This document shows positions 1 to 5,134 of a stretch of DNA of 5,134 nucleotides, piece after piece. The number at the start of each line of letters is the position of its first letter. The stretch's first letter is position 1. Source of the DNA: Bacteroidota bacterium (GTDB lineage: Bacteria; Bacteroidota; Bacteroidia; B-17B0; B-17BO); the NCBI GenBank assembly GCA_025356715.1, contig JANXRU010000228.1, positions 1 to 5,134 on the forward strand, written 5' to 3'. Both the position numbers and the translations under genes were made by a program. The notes below the pieces were generated by a model. The model was not told the DNA's origin. It saw only the letters and a list, made by a program, of their open reading frames with translations, and did no database searches.

Positions 1-99
1 CAAAAATTAGGTTTTCATGAATCAAAAATTGTGATGCGTTTTTTCATCATCGGAATCATGTTAGCCGCATTAACTATTGTGACACTTAAATTAAGATAA
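1..99 (+). CDS. mraY: MraY, phospho-MurNAc-pentapeptide transferase (3' end only)
   Basis: Only the last 32 codons are present, read in frame from base 1 to a TAA stop at 97-99. The peptide begins [15 protein letters not shown] and continues through a hydrophobic stretch ([16 protein letters not shown]) to a basic end (KLR). This is the usual end of MraY: a cytoplasmic loop with a conserved His followed by the last membrane helix. MraY transfers phospho-MurNAc-pentapeptide from UDP to undecaprenyl phosphate at the inner membrane, giving lipid I. The catalytic Asp residues lie upstream of the window. Its position directly before murD is the normal dcw order. The identification rests on this short tail plus context. 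Confidence 0.85.
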   Translation, partial: QKLGFHESKIVMRFFIIGIMLAALTIVTLKLR

Positions 100-104
100 C
101 AACC

Positions 105-1451
105 TTGAATAATCGAATCGTGATATTAGGAAGCGGCGAAAGCGGTATTGGCAGTGCAATTTTAGCACAAGCCAAAGGCTTTAGCGTGTTCGTATCTGAT
201 AAAGGTTTGATTAAAGAAAAATATAAATCGCAATTAATTGAAAACAACATTGCTTTTGAAGAAGGGATGCACACAGAAGACTTGATCTTAAATGCAGCTG
301 AAATAATTAAAAGTCCTGGCATACCTGATAAAGCAGATTTAGTAGTAAAAGCACGCGCCAAACATATTCCAGTCATTTCAGAAATTGAATTTGCAGGAAG
401 ATATACTTCTGCTAAAACAATTTGTATAACAGGAAGTAATGGAAAAACAACCACTACCCTACTTACTTATCATATCCTTAAAAAAGCAGGATATAATGTG
501 GGTCTTGGAGGTAATATAGGAAAAAGTTTTGCATACCAAGTTGCTAAAGAAAATTTTGATTACTATGTTTTAGAGTTAAGTAGTTTTCAACTAGATGGCA
601 TGTATAATTTCAAAGCAGACATAGCCATTCTGTTAAATATCACTCCTGATCATTTAGATAGGTACGAATATAAATTTGAAAACTACGTTGCTTCTAAATT
701 TCGAATTACACAAAATCAAACAAAAGAAGATGCCTTCATATATTGTGCTGATGATAAAGTAATGCAAGAGTTTATGAAGCATCAAGCCATTGACGCGCAA
801 TTAATTCCTTTCAGTATTAAAAAAACGATAGAAGAAAATGGTGCTTTTTTAAAAGAAAATGAAATAACCCTTAATTATAATAATAACCCTAAACCCTTAA
901 CCATGACAATTGAACAATTGGCCTTAGCAGGCAAACACAATGTTTACAATTCTATGGCAGCCTCTCTAGCTGCTCGTATTGTAGATATCAGAAAAGACAT
1001 TATCCGTGAAAGCTTAGAAGATTTTGAAAATGCAGAACACCGACTTGAATTTGTTGCCTCTATTAACGGCATCGAATTTATTAATGATTCAAAAGCAACT
1101 AATGTAAACTCTACATGGTATGCTTTAGAAAGCATGCAAAAGCCAACTGTATTAATCCTTGGTGGACAAGATAAAGGAAACAACTACGAAGAATTAGTAG
1201 ACTTAGTAAAAGAAAAAGTAAAAGCAATTGTTTGTTTAGGTGTAGATAATAAAAAAATCATTAAAGCATTTAAAGGCACTGTTGAGAATATTGTTGAAGC
1301 TAGTTCTGCTGGGGAAGCAGTAGCTATGTCATATAAATTAGCAAGTAAAGGCGATGTTGTATTATTATCTCCTGCTTGTGCAAGTTTTGACATGTTTCAA
1401 AATTACGAAGATAGAGGCGTTCAATTTAAATCTGCGGTAAGAGGATTATAA
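105..1451 (+). CDS. murD: MurD, UDP-MurNAc-L-alanine:D-glutamate ligase
   Basis: Cytoplasmic ATP-dependent ligase that adds D-Glu to UDP-MurNAc-L-Ala. It is 448 residues, a normal length, with all three Mur ligase domains. The N-terminal UDP-binding Rossmann domain begins with ILGSGESGIG (7-16). The central ATPase domain has the P-loop GSNGKTTTT (110-118), ELSSFQL (157-163), NITPDHLDR (178-186), a lysine at 198 in the place of the carbamylated Lys of E. coli MurD, and GKHNVYN (276-282). The C-terminal D-Glu-binding domain has EHRLEF (311-316), NDSKATN (327-333), GGQDKG (353-358) and SPACASFDMF (422-431). The start is TTG at 105: the in-frame stop at 87-89 leaves no ATG or GTG upstream, and the next candidate, GTG at 120, would cut the first beta strand. 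Five bases separate it from mraY, so co-transcription is expected. No clear ribosome binding site is visible. Confidence 0.96.
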   Translation: MNNRIVILGSGESGIGSAILAQAKGFSVFVSDKGLIKEKYKSQLIENNIAFEEGMHTEDLILNAAEIIKSPGIPDKADLVVKARAKHIPVISEIEFAGRYTSAKTICITGSNGKTTTTLLTYHILKKAGYNVGLGGNIGKSFAYQVAKENFDYYVLELSSFQLDGMYNFKADIAILLNITPDHLDRYEYKFENYVASKFRITQNQTKEDAFIYCADDKVMQEFMKHQAIDAQLIPFSIKKTIEENGAFLKENEITLNYNNNPKPLTMTIEQLALAGKHNVYNSMAASLAARIVDIRKDIIRESLEDFENAEHRLEFVASINGIEFINDSKATNVNSTWYALESMQKPTVLILGGQDKGNNYEELVDLVKEKVKAIVCLGVDNKKIIKAFKGTVENIVEASSAGEAVAMSYKLASKGDVVLLSPACASFDMFQNYEDRGVQFKSAVRGL

Positions 1452-1470
1452 CAAATTAATTAAACCTAAG

Positions 1471-1932
1471 ATGAAAACTGAACTTAAATCGAAAACATTT
1501 GCTATTAATCGCGATACGGATCATAGTTTTGAATTTGTAACCAACATCAATGAAGTTACTTATATCAACGATTCAAAAGCGACTAACGCAAAACAAACTG
1601 TTGAAAGTATTAATTCTATTGATACGGAAATTATTTTGATATTAGGAGGAGATGATTTGAAAACAGATTACTCGTGGTTTACAAACGTAAATTACTATAA
1701 CATCAAAACCGTTATTTATTATGGTCGTCGTTTTCCGGAAATTAAAAACATATTTAATAAACATGTGATGATTGTGTTATTAGATAATTTGGAAACGTCG
1801 GTAAAATTCTCAAAAGACAGAGCCATCAAAAATCAAGTGGTGTTATTTTCGCCAGCTTGCCCAAGCTACGATGCTTTTGATAATTATAAAAATCGCGGAG
1901 ATAAGTTTAAAGAACTCGTTTTAAAAAAATAG
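1471..1932 (+). CDS. Stand-alone MurD C-terminal-domain-like protein (153 aa), function unknown
   Basis: This protein resembles only the third (C-terminal, D-Glu-binding) domain of Mur ligases. Residues 18-153 align almost without gaps to residues 312-448 of the MurD encoded just upstream. By eye, identity is 22/47 at the start (HSFEF, INDSKATN, LILGG) and 17/31 at the end (VVLFSPACPSYDAF, NY, RG), with little in between. There is no P-loop, no UDP-binding domain, no signal peptide and no membrane segment, so it cannot be a complete ligase and is probably cytoplasmic. Of the positions that bind D-Glu in E. coli MurD (recalled as T321, K348, S415, F422), Thr38, Ser132 and Tyr139 occupy the equivalents. 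The Lys is replaced by Leu63 with Lys64 beside it, and HR has become HS. It starts 19 bases after murD with no clear ribosome binding site. Codons containing CG look somewhat commoner than in murD. Substrate-binding, regulatory or MurD-partner roles are possible, as is a decaying duplicate; function is not known. Confidence 0.85.
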   Translation: MKTELKSKTFAINRDTDHSFEFVTNINEVTYINDSKATNAKQTVESINSIDTEIILILGGDDLKTDYSWFTNVNYYNIKTVIYYGRRFPEIKNIFNKHVMIVLLDNLETSVKFSKDRAIKNQVVLFSPACPSYDAFDNYKNRGDKFKELVLKK

Positions 1933-2010
1933 ATTACAGATAAATGACAGAAGATAAAAGGTGTCTTAAATCCATTATCATAAATGTTTAATCAATAACA
2001 CACAGCGTTA
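1933..2010 (+). other. Intergenic spacer before ftsW, no gene seen
   Basis: This is 78 AT-rich bases between the MurD-like small gene and ftsW. I see no ORF, no GC-rich terminator hairpin and no convincing Bacteroidota promoter of the TTG / TAnnTTTG type. The bases just before the ftsW ATG (ACACACAGCGTTA) contain no Shine-Dalgarno match, which is usual for this phylum. It is the longest gene-free stretch in the window and could hold a weak promoter that I cannot recognise. Confidence 0.5.
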
Positions 2011-3165
2011 ATGAAACTATTCGCATATTTAAAAGGAGATAGGGTTATCTGGACAATCGTTTTTTTGTTGTCTTTATTATCTATTTTGGTTGTGTATAGT
2101 TCGGTTGTTACATTAGCACATAAATACAAGCAAGGCAACACAGAGTCCTATTTGATAAAACATGCGATTACTATTTGTGGAGGTATTTTAATTATGTATG
2201 TAATTCATAAATTAAAGTATACCATATTTTCTAGGGTAGCACAAATAGGTATTATTTTAGTCATTCCATTATTACTTTTTACTTTACTAAAAGGGGTAAG
2301 TGCCGGCGAAGCCAGCAGATGGGTTGAAATTCCAGGGTTAGGGTTAACATTTCAATCGTCTGATGTGGCTAAAATTATTTTATTAATTTTTGTGGCACGT
2401 ACACTTACAATTAGACAAGGACAACTTGAAGATTTCAAATCATTGTTTAAATATTTGCTTTTACCTATTGGCGTAATTTGCCTATTAATATTTCCAGCAA
2501 ATTTTTCTACAGCAGCTTTGCTATTTTTAAACTGTTTATTCTTAATGTTTGTTGGTCAAGTAAAAATAAAATTCATTGGTTATATTTTAGGAGCCTGTAT
2601 GGGATTTGCATTACTATTAGGGATAATTATTTATCAATTTCCCGATTTAATTTCTCGTGGTCAAACTTGGAAAGCTCGTATAGAAAATTTCAGTAAAGGT
2701 GATGCTAAAAACAATTACCAAAGCGAACAGGCTAAAATTGCCATTGCCACAGGGGGCATTATTGGCAAAGGACCTGGTAATAGCACACAGCGCGCCTTTT
2801 TACCGCAAGCCTCGTCCGATTTTATATATGCCATTATTATTGAAGAATATGGGTTGTTTACAGGCTTTGGCATGTTGTTTTTATACATGATTTTATTATT
2901 TAGAGGCATACGAATTTTAAGAGATTCTGAAAAATCATTTGGAGGGTTAATGGCTATCGGCTTAAGTTTTAGTTTAGTATTTCAAGCATTAATTAATATG
3001 GCGGTTGCTGTAAACTTATTTCCTGTAACAGGTCAGCCATTACCGTTAGTAAGTATGGGAGGAACCTCTATTTGGTTTACCTGTATTGCTATCGGCATCA
3101 TATTAAGTGTTAGTCGTTCTAATGAAGATACAAGTATTAAAGAACAAGAAGTTATAACACAATAA
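2011..3165 (+). CDS. ftsW: FtsW, septal peptidoglycan glycosyltransferase (SEDS family)
   Basis: Integral inner-membrane protein of 384 residues that polymerises lipid II into glycan strands at the division site, in complex with the class B transpeptidase FtsI (PBP3). The sequence is mostly hydrophobic helices, with the first at about 13-31 after a short cytoplasmic start. SEDS landmarks are RWVEIPG (103-109), FQSSDVAK (114-121), the NFSTAALLF segment (164-172), the extracellular loop with KARIENF (221-227) and [13 protein letters not shown] (237-249), and [14 protein letters not shown] (268-281). Asp270 there corresponds to the catalytic Asp of FtsW/RodA. The last helices carry [19 protein letters not shown] (335-353). 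FtsW is preferred over RodA because of its place between murD and murG. The hydrophilic tail (370-384) is probably cytoplasmic. It ends 52 bases before murG. Confidence 0.95.
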   Translation: MKLFAYLKGDRVIWTIVFLLSLLSILVVYSSVVTLAHKYKQGNTESYLIKHAITICGGILIMYVIHKLKYTIFSRVAQIGIILVIPLLLFTLLKGVSAGEASRWVEIPGLGLTFQSSDVAKIILLIFVARTLTIRQGQLEDFKSLFKYLLLPIGVICLLIFPANFSTAALLFLNCLFLMFVGQVKIKFIGYILGACMGFALLLGIIIYQFPDLISRGQTWKARIENFSKGDAKNNYQSEQAKIAIATGGIIGKGPGNSTQRAFLPQASSDFIYAIIIEEYGLFTGFGMLFLYMILLFRGIRILRDSEKSFGGLMAIGLSFSLVFQALINMAVAVNLFPVTGQPLPLVSMGGTSIWFTCIAIGIILSVSRSNEDTSIKEQEVITQ

Positions 3166-3180
3166 AAAAATAATTTCCTA

Positions 3181-3215
3181 CTCCCCTCTCCTTTGGAGAG
3201 GGGTTGGGGGTGAAG
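3181..3215. repeat. GC-rich palindromic intergenic repeat with 9-bp hairpin
   Basis: CCCCTCTCC (3183-3191) and GGAGAGGGG (3195-3203) form a perfect 9-bp stem with a TTT loop, followed by a G-rich tail, TTGGGGGTGA (3204-3213). The block stands out sharply from the AT-rich surroundings. From memory, near-identical sequences are scattered between genes in many Flavobacteriaceae genomes, so I read it as a copy of a dispersed palindromic repeat; this window holds only one copy and the outer boundaries are approximate. On the + strand the stem is followed by G, not a T tract, so it is not a classic intrinsic terminator for ftsW. In mRNA the hairpin would sit directly ahead of the murG start and could affect message processing or translation. 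Confidence 0.65.
3206..3213 (+). promoter_or_regulatory. Shine-Dalgarno-like site for murG
   Basis: GGGGGTGA lies four bases before the murG ATG and can pair over all eight positions with the 16S rRNA anti-Shine-Dalgarno sequence, allowing one G-U pair. The GGGGG core is seven bases from the ATG, a typical spacing. It is the only strong match in front of any gene here, and it supports ATG 3218 as the start. It is part of the repeat tail, so the match may be accidental. Bacteroidota ribosomes largely ignore such sites. Confidence 0.4.
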
Positions 3216-3217
3216 TC

Positions 3218-4326
3218 ATGAAACCATTAAAAATCATATTAAGCGGAGGTGGCACAGGTGGGCATATATTCCCTGCTGTGGCAATTGCTAATGAAATAAA
3301 AAAATAGTTCCTCATGCCGAGATATTATTTGTTGGCGCTTTAGGTAAAATGGAAATGGAAAAAGTTCCTGCCGCAGGCTACAAAATTATAGGCGTGCCAA
3401 TAGCTGGCTTACAAAGAAAATTTACCTTATCAAATCTTAAATTGCCATTTTTAATAATACAAAGTCTTTTAAAAACCCGAAAAATAGTTTCTGAATTCAA
3501 ACCTGATGTCGTTGTTGGAACAGGTGGTTATGCTTCTGGGCCATTATTAAAAGCAGCAACATCCAAAGGCATTCCTGCTTTATTACAAGAACAAAATTCT
3601 TATGCTGGAATTACTAATAAAATACTTTCTAAAAAAGCCAGTAAAATATGTGTGGCTTATGAAGGAATGGAAGCTTTTTTTCCTAAAGAAAAAATTATTC
3701 TTACTGGCAATCCTGTTAGACAGGATATTTTAAATATCACAGCGACAAGAGGCGAAGCTTATAAATTTTTTAAATTAGATAAAACTAAAAAAACAATTTT
3801 AGTAGTTGGAGGAAGTCTAGGTGCTAAAGGCATTAACGAAGCAATGGGAGATGGGCTATCAATATTAGCAGAACACGATATTCAATTAATTTGGCAAACT
3901 GGTAAAACCTATTACGAAACAGCAAAACAACTAACTACACCATATGAATCAAAAAACATTAAGGCCGTCGATTTTATAACGCGCATGGATTTGGCATACA
4001 TCCTATCAGATGTTGTTATTTCAAGAGCAGGTGCTGGTGCTATTTCAGAATTATGCATCGTTCAAAAGCCTAGTATTTTAGTACCACTTCCAACAGCGGC
4101 CGAAGATCATCAAACAAAAAACGCGATGTCTTTAGTCAATAAAAAAGCAGCTGTTTTAATTAAAGATAGTGAAGCAAAAAGCGAATTGATTAAAGAAGTT
4201 TTAGCATTAATTAATAATGATGCTTTGTTACATGAAATAAGTATTAATTGTGGGGCACTTGCAAGGCCAAATTCTACAAGTATTATTGCGAACGAAGTTT
4301 TAAAATTAGCCAACTACACATTGTAA
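3218..4326 (+). CDS. murG: MurG, lipid II synthase, interrupted by a -1 frameshift at 3298-3304
   Basis: MurG transfers GlcNAc from UDP-GlcNAc to lipid I on the cytoplasmic face of the membrane, making lipid II (glycosyltransferase family 28, GT-B fold). The gene is in two frames. From ATG 3218, 29 codons encode the N-terminal glycine loop [12 protein letters not shown] (9-20) and end at TAG 3305. The rest is read in the -1 frame from 3304 ([12 protein letters not shown]) to TAA 4324-4326. Joined through the A7 run, the product is 369 residues, with no residue obviously lost or gained. Combined numbering gives GTGGYASGP (101-109), QEQNSYAG (124-131), GNPVR (164-168), GGSLGA (198-203), QTGK (227-230), [11 protein letters not shown] (269-279) and PTAAEDHQ (292-299), the last two binding UDP-GlcNAc. 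A product starting at the internal ATG 3349 would lack the glycine loop and should be inactive. The conserved remainder argues against old decay; a sequence error or recoding fits better. Confidence 0.9.
3298..3304 (+). other. A AAA AAA slippery heptamer at the murG frame change
   Basis: Seven A follow T3297. In the murG start frame they read as the last base of ATA, then AAA AAA, then TAG. This is the X XXY YYZ phase needed for tandem -1 slippage, and it is directly followed by a stop codon. Slipping back one base gives ATA GTT CCT and the conserved MurG continuation. An eighth A, by polymerase slippage or in the true genome, gives the same protein. Only a weak stem follows (3316-3320 with 3332-3336), and no upstream Shine-Dalgarno stimulator like that of dnaX is seen. 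Confidence 0.5.
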
Positions 4327-4327
4327 C

Positions 4328-5134
4328 ATGAATATTCTCGATTATAAACTATATTATTTCCTAGGAGTTGGTGGCATTGGAATGAGTGCCTTAGCCCGTT
4401 ATTTCAATCATTACGAAAAAATAGTGATTGGCTATGACAAAACAGAAACCACTTTAACCAAACAACTACAATTAGAAGGCATTCATATACACTACCAAGA
4501 AGATGAATCTTTTGTAAGTAGTTTATTTTCAAAATATAAAAAAGAAGACATTTTAGTTATTTATACGCCTGCCGTTCCAAAAAATTTCAAAGAATTTTTA
4601 TTTGCACAAAACAATCATTACAATCTTCAAAAACGAGCCTGGGTATTGGGAGAAATAACAAAACAGTTTAAAACAATTGCTATTGCAGGTACGCATGGAA
4701 AAACAACCACCACTACGCTAGTTACACATATTTTAAAAACTGCTGGAATTGATTGTTTTGCATTTTTAGGAGGTATCTCGCAAAATTATAATACTAATTT
4801 ATTGTTAGGCGACGCTACTAACAAAGATGTTTATGTGGTTGTAGAGGCAGATGAATATGACCGATCATTTTTAACGTTACACCCTTATATCACAGTGATT
4901 ACAAGTGTTGACGCTGATCATTTGGATATTTATGATACAGCGGATGCCATGTTAAAAACCTACACACAATTTGCTTCTCAAGTTAAAGAAAATGGATTTT
5001 TGATTGTTAAAAAAACTGTTGATAACGATTTGAATCTCAGCAATAAACGGTTAATCTACAGCTTAAATTTAGATACTGAATATTCTGCAAACTCTATTCA
5101 TATTGTTGATGGTCAATTTTGTTACAACATCAAT
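4328..5134 (+). CDS. murC: MurC, UDP-MurNAc:L-alanine ligase (5' part)
   Basis: Cytoplasmic ATP-dependent ligase that adds L-Ala to UDP-MurNAc, the first amino acid of the stem peptide. The frame is open from ATG 4328 to the window end, giving 269 residues; a full MurC has roughly 450-480, so most of the C-terminal domain is missing. The UDP-binding N-terminal domain has FLGVGGIGMSALARYF (11-26). The central ATPase domain has the P-loop GTHGKTTTT (121-129), FLGGI (146-150), EADEYDRSF (173-181) and SVDADHLDIY (193-202). GTHGKTTT together with GxGGIGMSA identifies MurC, as opposed to MurD, and Mpl is unlikely given the dcw context. One base separates it from the murG stop, indicating translational coupling in one operon. 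No ribosome binding site is evident. Confidence 0.95.
   Translation, partial: MNILDYKLYYFLGVGGIGMSALARYFNHYEKIVIGYDKTETTLTKQLQLEGIHIHYQEDESFVSSLFSKYKKEDILVIYTPAVPKNFKEFLFAQNNHYNLQKRAWVLGEITKQFKTIAIAGTHGKTTTTTLVTHILKTAGIDCFAFLGGISQNYNTNLLLGDATNKDVYVVVEADEYDRSFLTLHPYITVITSVDADHLDIYDTADAMLKTYTQFASQVKENGFLIVKKTVDNDLNLSNKRLIYSLNLDTEYSANSIHIVDGQFCYNIN

Noticed and set aside
667..680. Bacteroidota -7 promoter-like TAAATTTG
   Set aside because: It lies inside murD in AT-rich coding sequence, has no convincing -33 partner, and has no gene start nearby.
944..1393. Minus-strand ORFs opposite murD
   Set aside because: They lie opposite well-conserved MurD coding sequence, resemble no family I know, and have no start context; they are antisense shadows.
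1938..1980. Imperfect inverted repeat GATAAATG / CATTATC in the spacer before ftsW
   Set aside because: The pairing is short, AT-rich and bulged, as expected by chance in this base composition.
3181..3210. Intrinsic terminator after ftsW
   Set aside because: The hairpin is strong, but on the + strand it is followed by TTGGGGG and not a T tract, and termination here would cut off murG and murC.
3316..3336. Stimulatory stem-loop downstream of the A7 slippery site
   Set aside because: The best pairing I find is 5 bp (3316-3320 with 3332-3336, one G-U) around an 11-base loop, too weak to support programmed frameshifting by itself.
3349..4326. Independent 325-residue ORF starting at ATG 3349
   Set aside because: It is the second part of murG. 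On its own it lacks the N-terminal glycine loop; the conserved sequence continues upstream in the same frame to 3304 and joins the first frame at the A7 run.

Overview
This window is a stretch of the division and cell wall (dcw) gene cluster of an AT-rich bacterium. All genes are on the + strand, in the order mraY (3' end), murD, a small murD-like gene, ftsW, murG, murC (5' part). The protein sequences look like Bacteroidota, most likely Flavobacteriaceae: MurD has the ISEIEFAGRYT and GITGSNGKTTTT-type context seen there, MurG has the [12 protein letters not shown] segment, and most start codons lack a convincing Shine-Dalgarno sequence. The family assignment is recognition from memory, not a search.

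Layout: 1-99 is the last 32 codons of mraY. Five bases later murD (105-1451) begins at a TTG codon. At 1471-1932 lies a 153-residue ORF that matches only the C-terminal domain of MurD; a complete MurD with its own C-terminal domain sits directly upstream, so this is an additional, diverged copy of that domain. A 78-bp spacer without a gene (1933-2010) precedes ftsW (2011-3165). The ftsW-murG gap (3166-3217) holds a GC-rich hairpin repeat whose G-rich tail forms an unusually good Shine-Dalgarno match in front of murG. murG (3218-4326) is interrupted early by a -1 frame change at a run of seven A; the two frames join into a normal 369-residue MurG. murC starts one base after the murG stop and runs off the window end, with 269 codons visible.

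Together the genes cover the cytoplasmic and membrane steps of peptidoglycan synthesis: MurC adds L-Ala and MurD adds D-Glu to UDP-MurNAc, MraY makes lipid I, MurG makes lipid II, and FtsW polymerises lipid II at the septum.

The points that depart from an ordinary dcw cluster are the stand-alone MurD C-terminal-domain protein, the A7 frameshift in murG at a correctly phased slippery heptamer, and the palindromic repeat against the murG start. The first is the best candidate for undescribed biology. The second may be a homopolymer error in the sequence.
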